From Silene latifolia (taxonomy: Eukaryota > Streptophyta > Magnoliopsida > Caryophyllales > Caryophyllaceae), in NCBI RefSeq assembly GCF_048544455.1, contig NC_133537.1, forward strand, positions 148,220,058 to 148,284,057: DNA of 64,000 nucleotides. The letters are read 5' to 3'. Position numbers and translations under genes: made by a program. The notes beneath the pieces were generated by a model. The model did no database searches. It saw only the letters and a program-made list of their open reading frames with translations, and was not told where the DNA came from. This document shows positions 22,716 to 33,177 of this stretch, one piece after another. How positions within the stretch are numbered: the stretch's first letter is position 1; each line of letters starts with the position of its first letter.

Positions 22716-24155
22716 TTACTTTCTTGTGATTTCTTCCCAACTCCTTCCATGCATAATTCTACCAAAATCCAAATAATGGTTGCTCGAAGCAACAAGATCA
22801 TCATGAGCTTCCATGAAAATTGACTTCAATAAGAAATTAGAGTTCCCACCATATAGCTTCTCATCAATGTATTTGTCAATTGGTGATTGATACGGTTCTT
22901 TGACTTGATATGGTTCCCACCTTCGTATCACATCCTGCACGTCTCTTTGCAGTTGGGGCCAATGAAAATGCTCTTTGAGAATATCTACGGTTTTGTTTAC
23001 CCCGAAATGTACTCCAAGTCCACCTCTATGAGCTTCTCGAATAATGAGTTCCCGAGTTGGAAGTTTTGGAACACAAAGTCTATTACCTTTGAAGAGGAAA
23101 CCATCTGGAATAATGAACTCATCATGAGTTCCGGATTTGCAAATCTCGAAGGTTTCTCCAAAGTCGGGATCATGCTCGTAGTAATCCTTCAATGCCTCAA
23201 ATCCAAGTAATCGGACATCGAGCACGTTCAATAATGAGTACCATCGTGAGAGAGCATCGGCCACCACATTACTCTTGCTACGTTTATACTTTGATGAAAA
23301 GTGAAAGGATTGTAGGAACTCCACCCACTTGTCATCCCGTGGGTTTAACTTTTGCTGTCCATTGATGTGCTTCAGTGATTCGTGGTCCGAGTGCAGGATG
23401 AAATGACTTGGCCAAAGGTAGTGACTCCAATGTTGAAGAGCTCTTACGATAGCATAAAATTCTTTGTCGTACGTCGAGTAATTGAGCCTGGATCCATTCA
23501 ATTTCTCGGAGAAATAAGCGATGGGTCGCTTTCCTTGTATTAGTACGGTTCCAATTCCAACACCGCTTGCGTCACATTCCATCTCGAATGGTTGAGTGAA
23601 ATCTGGGAGTGCCAATAAAGGTGCCTCGCAAAGTTTTTGAATAATCGTCTCGAACGCCTTTTGAGCAGTCGGGGTCCATACGAAGGTTCCTCTTTTCGTA
23701 CACTCGGTGATAGGACTAATAATGGTACTAAAGTCCCGAATGAACCTCCGATAGAATGATGCGAGTCCATGAAATGATCGGACCTCCGTGGTGGTCTTAG
23801 GAGTGGGCCATGCCTTGATTGCTTCAATTTTGATTTGCTCCACCGAAACCCTGTCTTTAGATACCATATAGTCGAGAAAGATGACACTCTCGACCCACAA
23901 CGACCACTTCTCCTTCTTTTCATAGAGTTTCTGCTCTCGAAGTATGTCGAACACCTCTCGAAGGTGTAGGGAATGTTCTTTCTCAGTTCGACTGTACCCC
24001 AAAATGTCATCCAAATAGACGACAACAAATCCGCTCAAGAAAGGTTTGAGTACCTTGTTCATGGGTCGCATAATAGTACTCGGAGCATTGGTCAATCCGA
24101 ATGGCATGACGGTCCACTCGTACAACCCATGTCTAGTCTTGAACGTGGTTTCCAC
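22716..24155 (-). pseudogene. Gypsy RT, RNase H and integrase zinc-finger remnant
   Basis: The frame contains RT motifs MPFGLTNAPSTIM and the catalytic YLDD (VVVYLDDILGYS). RNase H follows with FEMECDASGVGIG, TYDKEFYAIVRALQHW, HSDHESLKHI and NVVADALSR. A fragment of the integrase H2C2 zinc-binding segment comes next (EAHRGGLGVHFG...FHWPQLQRDV). The protein then runs into unrelated sequence and stops, so the integrase catalytic core is absent. The frame joins the upstream gag-RT frame at about 24150 through a frameshift. Confidence 0.85.
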
Positions 24156-25537
24156 TTATCCCTTTCTCTCATTCGCATCTGGTGATAACCACTCCTCAAG
24201 TCGATCTTAGAAAAGATCTCGGACCCATGTAACTCATCAAGCATGTCGTTAAGCCTTGGGGTAGGAAAACGATATTTGAGAGTTATGTTGGTCATAGATT
24301 GACTATCAATGCACATTCTCCACGCCCCATCCTTCTTTGGGACAAGTAGAGTAGGGACGGCACATGGAATCAGGTTTTCACGAACATAGCCTCGATCCAT
24401 TAGCTCCTCCATTAGTCGTTGCAACTCTTTTGTTTCCATTGGGTTGCATCGATAGGCCGCTTTGTTCGGTAACGAAGCTTCGGGAATAAGATCAATTTGG
24501 TGTTCGATCCCTCTAATAGATGGTAAACCAGCGGGTAGTTCCTTGGGAAAGACATCCCTGAATTCCTCATCCGAGTTTGGCACAAGATTAAGATTATCTT
24601 GAGTTGCATCGTCATAACTTGTATGATCACTTTCTTCCATGAGAGTTTCATCATAAACTTCTTCCAATTCTTCATCAAAAACAATTGGTAGATTTGGATC
24701 AAATAAAGAAGTACCTCTTGTATGAGGTTCATACAAGTTGGAAAATATGTCATCTTCGATCACATCTTTAATTTGATCATCATCACTCAATGGCTCCATA
24801 ATCTCGCCCTTTTCTCTTTCTTCGAGATTCATCACATCACCCAATCGTTCTTCCTCATCAAACAACTCATCCCGACACGCAACAACATCTCTCGAGGTAA
24901 TCAATCGTTTATTTGGACACGTGCTTTGATAATGCCCAAACCCCGGACACTTTAAACATCGTACTTTGGAGAGACTTGTTTCCTTAGAATCGGGCATTCT
25001 TGCCGTGGAACTAGGGGTGGCAGCCGACTTGGGTTCGCCAACACTATTCGTCGTACTCCCTTGTTTGAGATTGGCGATCTTACGATAAGTCGTAAGCGTA
25101 TAAGTTGTTGGAACATATTTCTTACACAACTTGCGTTTAAGAGAATCCCAAGATGATAATTTCTTTTTTCCAGCGCGAGCACGCCTTGCTTTCAAACTCT
25201 CGTACCATAGTGAAACCCCTCCATTAAGTCTTCGAATAGCGTATTTGCAGCATTTCGCGTCATCCAGAACTTTGAAATCAAACATTCGTTCGATTTTCCG
25301 TTCCCATTCGAGGTAGTCCTCGGGGTCCGTGCCTCCCGTGAACTCGGGTAGTTCACTCACTTTGAACTCTTCAACGGTTCGTTCTCGTCTAGGCAACCAC
25401 TTGGAATCATTTTCTTGTAAATTTTTCAAGGCTCTTTGAAGATTCTCAAGGAAGTTGGGATCGTCGAAGTTCATGTTCGGTAATGATTTTTTTTTTTTTG
25501 AGGATGAACAATACCGTGAACAGTACCGCGTGGACAA
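24092..25537 (-). pseudogene. Gypsy gag with zinc knuckle joined to the N-terminal part of RT
   Basis: The gag region contains FTGGTDPEDYLEWERKIERMF, the usual chromovirus gag block, then a CCHC knuckle CLKCPGFGHYQSTC near 24940. An acidic stretch follows and leads straight into RT (FPKELPAGLPSIRGIEHQID, VPKKDGAWRMCID, FSKIDLRSGYHQM). The aspartic protease normally found between knuckle and RT is missing, an internal deletion. Start is uncertain; the in-frame ATG of MNFDDPNFLENLQ near 25474 is more plausible than the upstream low-complexity start. Confidence 0.83.
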
Positions 25538-25717
25538 TGATTTTTTTTTCTCTTTTTTTTTTGTTCAATCCGTGCCTTAAAGATTCAACCGATTAAACCT
25601 CAACTACCTCGTTGAGTTTAACCTTTGAATACCAATCACGATTGGATATTCAACTACTAATTAATTTGGACTTACTCAGGACCGTCTTGATCTTTTTGGT
25701 GGTGATCAAGAGCCGAA

Positions 25718-25729
25718 GCTCTGATACCA
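25718..25729 (-). other. Primer binding site (initiator tRNA-Met)
   Basis: The reverse complement reads TGGTATCAGAGC, two bases inside the LTR at 25732. It fixes the element on the minus strand. Confidence 0.9.
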
Positions 25730-25731
25730 CT

Positions 25732-26706
25732 TGATGCGTATACGGAGCGGAAGACTTTATTGTGGATTCAAGTGAGGCGAAAGATCCGAATGCACTAGGT
25801 GCAACCCGACCAGATCGTGTCACTTGGCGTGATATTGGCGAAGCGGAAGTCTTATTTTTTGTTTTTTGTGGTTTTTTTGTGTAGAAATGAAAGGGATATT
25901 TGTTTCGATTTCTTGTGAAGAGATCGAACCAATGGGATATTTGCTATCACTAGACCTATAGCGATAACAATGGGGAATTACTCGAAAACGCGTCAAGTAA
26001 TTCAACTTAAACCGCGGAGCACGTCCTTAGTTCAAGGCAAAACTCGAAAGCATCGACTCTTTGAAAAGATTGAAACACAAGTTTCTCTCTCTAAAATATT
26101 TTTCTTAATTCTTGGATGATTACAAATGAGGGAGGCTAGGTCCTTTATATAGGACAAAAGCCTTGGCCTCCAAGCAAGCATTAAATGTTAATTTGTGAGT
26201 TCTAGGATGAATGAACATAGAACTCACAAACTAGACTATTTTGTCAACTTTTATTCAACCTAGTTTGAAAATGCAAAAAACTAAAAATAGGATTCTTCTC
26301 CCCTTTTTGGTGCCGCCACCCCCCCCCCCCCTTTGTTCCCACACGGTTTCAAGATCTCCGCGGGTCTTGAGTCTCGATCGCACCTATTTCCGTTTCTTTT
26401 ATTTGAGCCCATCCAATCCTTGTGTGTGAATAATGTATTATTTGGGCTTGGTTTTGCTTGGTCCTCAAAATTCAGCACAACCTCTTCCATGTGGTTGATT
26501 TACGCCTCTTCTTTTGGGGCGGCACATTTGGACCACACAGTTCTTAGTGCGTTCCCACGCGGGTCTCGTTTTCTTGAGTCGAGATCATGCATTTTTCTTG
26601 AATTTTTGGGTCCAAGAACTCTTTCACTGCTACTCAATTATTAATAAACTTGTCTTTGAATTTTATGATGCGTGGTCGTTTATTAACCGTCCCGCCATAC
26701 GCATCA
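25732..26706 (-). repeat. 5' LTR of the minus-strand Gypsy element
   Basis: 975 bp direct repeat of 21445-22408. It contains an 11-base C run near 26328 that is shorter in the other copy. Confidence 0.9.
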
Positions 26707-26790
26707 GGGATGATGTGAGTAAGTTGAACTCCCACGAGGTAATGTTCCCACCAAGTATGTACAACAACCAAATAATACTTTCCACATAAG
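26707..26790 (+). pseudogene. Athila-type ORF fragment, continuation
   Basis: Directly after the Gypsy insertion the reading RDDVSKLNSHEV aligns with RPDISKLNNHEV in the ORF at 56580-58175, where the upstream fragment left off. It then loses similarity within about 40 bases, which marks a truncation. Confidence 0.6.
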
Positions 26791-27727
26791 AATGAACCAT
26801 CTTTTGACAAGAACTCACATGTTTACCAATAAATCAACTAGTTAATTAACAACCTTTCTAATTCATATTATAATACAATAAGATGATATCATGATGCCAA
26901 ATCCATTTACCCAACCACAATAGATGAATAAACACCTCCACATTAGTATGCCATTAAACCCTAAATACCAATTACTCATGTTATCATGCAACTACCACAT
27001 GGCTTATGTAATTCATGATAACTAATGCACAAACAAACACCCACATTATCAAAGCTAAGTAGGGAAACTCTACCTCTTGCTAATCTCCAAGCACTTCATT
27101 CAAGCAAGCAAACTAGAAGGGATCCTCAATGAAGTCTTCTCCTACACATATTATAACTAACTATCACAACAACATACTACAACAATAATAATACTAATTA
27201 ACCCCTTAATGAACCCACTTAGTTAGTCAAAACCCTAATTAAAATCCCATAATAGAACCTACTAATTAAACTAGGGTTTACTAATTAAGAATAGAGGAAA
27301 AGAACAAGAGTGTACTTACAATTGTAAACAAATGAACAAGAACAAGAATTAGGAAGGAAATTTTCACAAGTATGGTGGAAATCTTGAGGATAGGATTTTG
27401 GAGTATTTTGTGGGATTTTTGAAGGTGTGAGGATAAGGTGTGGTGAGGAAATAAGGGGGAAATCTAAAAAAAAGAGTTTAAAAGAGAGAAGGTCCACCTA
27501 CCATGCTCCACACGCGAAACAAGGGACAACGACATGCCACTCGGTCGAGTGCTCGGTGGCACTCGGTCAGTGTACCTCCACTTGGTCGAGTGCACCAGCC
27601 ACTCGGCCGAGTGACTCACTCCAGGAGCTGGTGTAAAAGACCAGATACCACTCGGTCCCTCACTCGGTTGAGTAAGGTTCCACTCGGTGTACTCGGCCGA
27701 GTGCAGCCTTAGAAATCACGGTATTAC
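26791..27727 (-). repeat. Partial Tekay/Del-like 3' LTR
   Basis: The right end ...CGGTATTACA (27727) abuts a polypurine tract on the minus strand, so this is the start (U3) of a 3' LTR. It contains an array of ACTCGGTCGAGT-type palindromes. The left end has no clear TG/CA border or target duplication; the LTR seems truncated against the Athila fragment. Small ORFs here are not supported. Confidence 0.55.
27538..27704. promoter_or_regulatory. Phased CGNNCG palindrome array, ACTCGGTCGAGT type
   Basis: Units start at 27539, 27561, 27580 and 27601 (spacing 22, 19, 21), then less regularly at 27650, 27662, 27682 and 27691. The best unit is CACTCGGCCGAGTG, a perfect palindrome. Several units are half-degenerate (ACTCGGTCAGTG, ACTTGGTCGAGT). 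Confidence 0.75.
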
Positions 27728-27770
27728 AATATTCCCCCCTTAAAACGAACTTTGACCCTGAAGTTCACAC
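27728..27770 (-). other. Polypurine tract and adjacent hairpin
   Basis: On the minus strand an imperfect hairpin (GAACTTCAGGGTCAAAGTTC) is followed by TTTTAAGGGGGGAATAT and then the LTR. The same arrangement is seen at 55125-55165. The stretch 27770-28029 is 3' noncoding with no gene seen. Confidence 0.65.
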
Positions 27771-28029
27771 CCGACTCAAACAAGGTACTTCTAATATTAT
27801 TACCCATGTCCTAACTACACACAAAGGAAGGTCTTTACTACCTAAGACAGTTATATACTCACATAGGTCGAGACAACTAGTGACTATGAAAGTGGAGTAA
27901 ACTAATTAGCAAAAGAAGAAACTTGCACTTGCGTAATACGCTCCACCCCTCTTAAAACAAGGTTACGACCTCGTAACCGAACTCATTACCTGCTCGAAAA
28001 GGTGAGGATACCGTTCTTTCATTGCTTCC

Positions 28030-28566
28030 TCGGCTTCCATGTAACCTCTTCTACTTGGTGATTAGACCACAAAATCTTCACCAACACCATTTCTCCATGC
28101 CTTGTCTTCCTTATTTTCCGGTCCAAGATTTCCTTAGGAGTCTCCACATATGTAAGGCGTCATCCAATTCAATTGTCTCCACTTCTAGAACATGAGAAGG
28201 ATAACTTATGTACTTCCGTAATTGAGACACGTGGAATACATTGTGAACACGATTAAGTACCGGGGGAAGTGCTAAACGGTAGGCTAATTCCCTGACTCTA
28301 TCCAATATCTCATATGGCCCTATGAACTTTTGGCTCAACTTTCCTCTCTTCCCGAATCTCATCACACCCCTCATTGGAGAAACTTTGAGTAGGACCTTGT
28401 CTCCCACCGCGAATTCAATGTCGCTCCTTCTCAAATCGGCATAACTCTTTTGCCTATCTTGTGTCGAACTCATCTTTTCTCGAATTACATGTACTCGGTC
28501 TATCATGTCTTGGATCATTTGAGGTCCCAACAAGAAGACGGCTTCAGTGCTATCATCCCAACATAC
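28030..28566 (-). pseudogene. Chromovirus integrase C-terminus and chromodomain remnant
   Basis: The open part (28111-28533) encodes the integrase C-terminal module: RRSDIEFAVGDKVLLKVSPM, GKRGKLSQKFIGPYEIL, then VHNVFHVSQLRKY. A frame change near 28115 leads to ILDRKIRKTRHGEMV and WSNHQVEEVTWEAEEAM, the start of a chromodomain typical of Tekay/Del chromoviruses. Upstream, the frame can be followed to a PVCWDD motif near 28560, where similarity ends. It belongs with the LTR at 26791-27727 and the PPT at 27728. Everything 5' of the integrase end has been lost. Confidence 0.78.
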
Positions 28567-28881
28567 TGGGCTTCGGTGCTATCTTCCCAAATTCCTCTCT
28601 TCATCAGCATAGTATAGTAATGTACTAGCAGTCATCAGAAGGATACAGTTTCTGGTTTCTGTTCGAATGTTCAGTAGAACCAACCACAAGTATCATAGTC
28701 AATTAATATCTTTCTTATGCTCATAATTTAGTCCTTGTAGCTGATTTGGTAGTTTAGTTACCATTTGTATCCTAGTGTGTTAGATTTTGCAATCTGTAAT
28801 ATCCTTTCACTTGAAATGAAACGGAAAAAAAAAAGCGTACTATGAAAATCTCCTCTACTACTAAGAGAATAAAAACTCTTA
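28567..28881. other. Unassigned stretch
   Basis: A near-duplicate of about 25 bp flanks 28565 (GGCTTCAGTGCTATCATCCC and GGCTTCGGTGCTATCTTCCC). The rest is AT-rich, with an A run at 28826-28835 resembling a poly(A) tail. No gene is recognised. Confidence 0.35.
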
Positions 28882-29560
28882 GGGGGCGTTTGGTTGGGGG
28901 GAATAAGGAAAGGGAAAGAGAATAAAAATGGCTGATTCCTTTTGTAGTTGTTTGTTTGACACAAAGAAAGGGTAACTCATACCACTCCTTACCCCCAAAA
29001 CCATTCTCATCCTTACCCCTCCCCCCCTTGGGTAAGCCCATAACCCCATAATCCCTTCTTCCTCCTACTCCCTATTTCCACCACTCCCACCAACACCCAC
29101 CGCACCCTCTCACACCGTCAACCACTGCCACCTACACCCTACACCCACCACACCGACACAACCACCACCAGGGATGCCGACACAACCACCACCAGCGACG
29201 CCGCCTGTTTTAAGGGGTGGGGGAGGGGTTTTCGAAGGGTTGTGGTGGATTTTTTAGAATGAATAAGGTGTTTGGGGTCGGGATTGTGGTGTTTGTTGAG
29301 GGCGTGAGACGCGGTGATTAGGTTCGCCGTGGGGTACCGTGAGGAAGATCGTCGGCGCCGCTACTTGTGGTGGTGTCGGTGTAGATAATGGTGGCATGTG
29401 GTGGGTAATGGTGGTGGAGGTGGTGGATGTTGGCTTTTAATACCCTTTTCCTCTAATTGTCAACCAAACACCCAAGTATAATATAGGTGATCCCATTCAT
29501 TTCCCTCTCTTACCCTTTCTTGATTTTATTCTCTTACCCTTTCCCATACCAAACGCCCCC
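28882..29560. mobile_element. PIF/Harbinger-type (Tourist-like) nonautonomous element
   Basis: Terminal inverted repeats begin GGGGGCGTTTGGT at both ends, and the element is flanked by the 3 bp duplication TTA (28879-28881, 29561-29563). These are PIF/Harbinger hallmarks. It is 679 bp long. Its interior has CCACCACC/GGTGGTGG-rich arms that can fold back on each other. It encodes no transposase. It lies about 870 bp upstream of the POLA2 start codon. Confidence 0.82.
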
Positions 29561-30322
29561 TTAGTAGTTTTCCCGCCTATTTGCAAACTCATAAAATTGG
29601 GCCAACTCTTTGGATGACAAACTATGTAATAATTGGGCTATAATAATTTATTTATCCATAATGTTGGTCCATATTAAATTGGATCTCACTACAAGGTCTA
29701 CAACTATAACACAATGTGTCCATTGATTATATCAATCTCCCTTTAACTAAAAGAATAAAGTCTTACTCCATATTTTTCCGCTCAACTATTTTTGGAAGGA
29801 TTTGTTAGTTGCCATTATCTTGTAAAAGTTGAGCCTTATATCTAATTTATATGATCTTATTATCATATCATGTATTACTCTACCTATGAAACATGATTGT
29901 AGTACAATAAATCGCTACTCCGTAATTAATAGCATTTTGTATAGGTCGTTTTGTAATTATATAGTTTATTTAAATTTTATAAATATGAAAATTCATACAT
30001 TCTCCGTTAAATATTTTACTTAATTTTAATTGACATAGATTAAGAAAGATATCCACATAACTTTTCTAATACTATAACCTTACGAATAAATATTATCCAT
30101 AGTGAATAAATATTTAAATTCGCTTTAATTTTTTATTATCTTTATTTGTTAAGTTGTCTAACATCTCAATCTACAAAAACCGTGCATTTATGCACGGAAT
30201 TTACACTATTAATTACAATTATAGTGGCATGGACTCAGGTTTAATTTAGGAAAAAAAAACGTAGTACAAGATTGGGCTTGGGCAATAATCCATGGCACAA
30301 TTGTGATATTGGCAACCGTTGT
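29561..30322 (+). other. Intergenic DNA upstream of POLA2, with a distal E2F-like site
   Basis: AT-rich with no gene seen. TTTTCCCGCC at 29568-29577, five bases beyond the MITE's target duplication, matches the E2F consensus. Its use by POLA2 is uncertain. Confidence 0.45.
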
Positions 30323-30339
30323 CCAATAAGTTTCCCGCC
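30323..30339 (+). promoter_or_regulatory. CCAAT box and E2F site of POLA2
   Basis: CCAAT (30323-30327) is followed four bases later by TTTCCCGCC (30331-30339), the canonical E2F site. The pair lies about 95-110 bp before the ATG. E2F control of DNA replication genes at G1/S is well established in plants, which fits the gene downstream. Confidence 0.75.
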
Positions 30340-30406
30340 AAACTATACTCACCTCCTCTTTCTCTCCCTCCATACACTCCAACTCAAACAAAATCCCCAA
30401 TTTTGA

Positions 30407-30414
30407 AAACCCTA
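30407..30414 (+). promoter_or_regulatory. Telo-box in the POLA2 leader
   Basis: AAACCCTA, 20 bp before the start codon. Telo-boxes are common in promoters and leaders of plant genes active in dividing cells. Confidence 0.5.
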
Positions 30415-30434
30415 GAATTGCAGAAATCCGTGCA

Positions 30435-30956
30435 ATGGAAATTCAAATCAAAGATGAATTCAAGAGAAGTGGTTTCACTATCCATGACGACGATGCCGTT
30501 CTCCCTAAATGTATTCATTCAATTTTTCTGGGTTTTTCGATCTTAAATCAATTTCCCCTTGGTTGTTCTTTCTTTTTATGCTTAATTGTTTCATTTCTAA
30601 CTTATGGAAATTGTTGTGTTGTCGCAGGTATCACTTTTTGTGTTCACTACAAACTTTCACCGTCCGATCTGGTTTCAAGCTGGGAGCTTTACTATCTTAA
30701 CAGGTCTTCTATTTTGTTACGGAGTATATTTTTGCTGCATTCCGATTCATCGCATGTTTTTGTTAACTATGATATAGCAAATTATCAATTTTTGATGAAA
30801 ATTTGTAAGATTTTAAGATTATTGCGTGACCGTCAATTTGACTAGCCTACATGGAATCGTTTAGAAAGTCGATATCGCTTCACCAGCTCTCGTACTGTGA
30901 TATTTCAGATATCGTTTTTAACATGGTTGCATATAACTAAGGGCTGTTGGGATCCT

Positions 30957-30998
<42 letters not shown>

Positions 30999-33122
30999 GC
31001 GGGATCTCGTGAGTTGGGGTCTTATGGTGAGTTGTGAGTTGGGAAAATCTGGACCATTGGATCATGGGAAACTGAGCGCTAAGATCAAACTTATACTCCG
31101 TATGAAACACAACCAACTCACGCACTTGTTAAACACATCTCGTCAACCTCTCTCCATCCACAAATTACTCTCATCAAATCTTACCTTTCAATTTCTTAAC
31201 AACATTATTATTTATTAATTATCAATTAAATCAATATAAATTCCAATTATTACGAATTTGATTCGATGCATCGGATCAAAAAAATTCTCCATCAAAATCT
31301 CTAAATCAACACAAGAACAATTCCATACTAATTGTAATTCGTTTTCATATTCGAGCTCGCATCGGGATCGCTCTTTGGTTGTTAATTTGTGTATAATGAA
31401 GTGATGGTGGACAGCCATGGCGGCTTGGTTTCGATTCCGAGTTCGCGACGAGGAGCTGATGGAATCCGAGAGGTTTGCTAATTTTATGTTGATGAAATTA
31501 ATTTAGATTTTTGTTTGTGCTTAAAATTTGATGTAAATTGTTGGATGCAGTAATTCCGGATCAAGTAATTATCATTTGGATTTTGCCGAAGAAACACTAT
31601 ATTGCGTTGATGCAGGAATGCGATTCAATTATTTTATATGTTTTCGATTTTCAATGTTCTCAATCAATAATATTCGAGTAATTTAGCTTTTTGAGTGAAT
31701 TTACGGTTTTTTCTTGTTGCAATTTCAAGTATTTGATTAATCGAAAGTTCAGAACATTGTGAATCGGCGCTCGATTCATCTTGTTTGTAGCGGTTTTGTG
31801 TGCGTTACCTCACCTTTAGTTCAACTCACGTACAAGTCTGAGTTGCAAATTTGCAATTGCATTTTGTTTGAGACATCTCGCTGCAACCGGGAGCACCTCT
31901 TGCGCTCTCTGAGTTATGCTAGATTAATGATTTAATTCTCCTTTGGTGCATTGCAATATAATAGCAAAAGCACGTGATTCTGGCTTTATATTGTATAGAT
32001 GACACTATTGTATATAACATTGATGTTGTAGTGGAAGAATCAGCTCAATCGACTTCCATAGGATCGTGAGCTATCTTGTTGCAACAAGTGGTGATGAATC
32101 TATTCATTACTTCGTTTATACGTTGTGGCTACTATAAAATATGTGTTCATCTCCAAATATTGTTACCTGAAGGTTAAACTAATAATAGGTGATATCATCC
32201 GCATATTTGTTTTGCTGTTTTGTTTATGTGTTCATCTCCAAATATTGTTACCCATAATTTAATGAGAAAACAAGATAAACATAACAAGATAAACATAAGA
32301 ACATAAAAATAGCACTAAAAATCAAAGTGACACCGGAATAACATCAGAATAACACCAGAATAACAGCACAATAACACGTGTTAAAAAAGAGTAAAAAAAT
32401 CAAAGTAGTAAAAAAATCAAAGTGACACCGGAATAACATCACAATAACACCAGAATAACAGTAGAATAACAGAACAATAACGCGTGGTAAAAAAAAAAAG
32501 AAAAAAAAATCAAAGTCGTAAAAAAATTCACAATAACAGCAGAATAACATCACAATTACAGCGGAATAACAATAACAGCACAATAACATATGGTAAAAAA
32601 AAAAGAGAAAAAAAAAATCAAAATCGTAAAAAAAATCAAAGTAACAGCAGAATAACATCACAATAACAGCGGAATAACAATAACAAAGCACAATAACATG
32701 TGGTAAAAAAAAAAAGAGAGAAAAAATCAAAGTCGTAAAAAAATCCAGGTAAAAAAAAAAAAGCACAATAATAGCATAATAACACGAGGTAAAAAAATAA
32801 GAGTAAAAAAAATTTCAAGTAAAAAAATATCCGGTACAAAAAGAAAAAGAAAAAAGGTAACATAATGAGTAAATTAAAGAAAAACATAAGAGAAAACAAA
32901 AATCAAAGTGGTAAAAAAAAGCATAATAACACGAGGTAAAAAAAGAGAAAAAAAATTAAAGTAAAAAAAAAGTAACATTAGAAAAAAGAGAAAATAAGTA
33001 AATGACAATGGTTTTATATGACATGTAAGATTTGATCTTGGCCACTCATCTCTAATATAATCTAGTGGCTGAGATTCCCCCAACTCACAACTCACCATAA
33101 GAACCAAAATCACCAAATCCAA

Positions 33123-33177
<55 letters not shown>

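Larger units (their letters stand above)
21445..26706 (-). mobile_element. Minus-strand Ty3/Gypsy element, defective
   Basis: LTRs are at 21445-22408 and 25732-26706, beginning TGATGCGTATACGG and ending CATACGCATCA. The target duplication is AGGAT/GGGAT (21440-21444 and 26707-26711, one mismatch). The PBS and 5' LTR are at the right, and a polypurine tract (reverse complement of TATTCTCTCCCTTAAAAA) at 22409. The 3.3 kb interior encodes gag, RT and RNase H. The protease and the integrase core are missing. The LTRs differ by about 2% by eye plus poly-C and poly-T length differences. RT motifs suggest a Reina/CRM-like chromovirus, but no chromodomain is present. The stretch 22409-22715 is 3' noncoding. 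Confidence 0.87.

Noticed and set aside
27427-27712. Small plus-strand ORFs with TRSS/HSVS peptides
   Set aside because: They translate the ACTCGGTCGAGT array in the partial LTR.
32344-32899. Minus-strand ORFs rich in Phe/Leu/Tyr suggesting membrane proteins
   Set aside because: They are translations of poly-A and ATAACA-type tandem repeats inside the intron 2 element.
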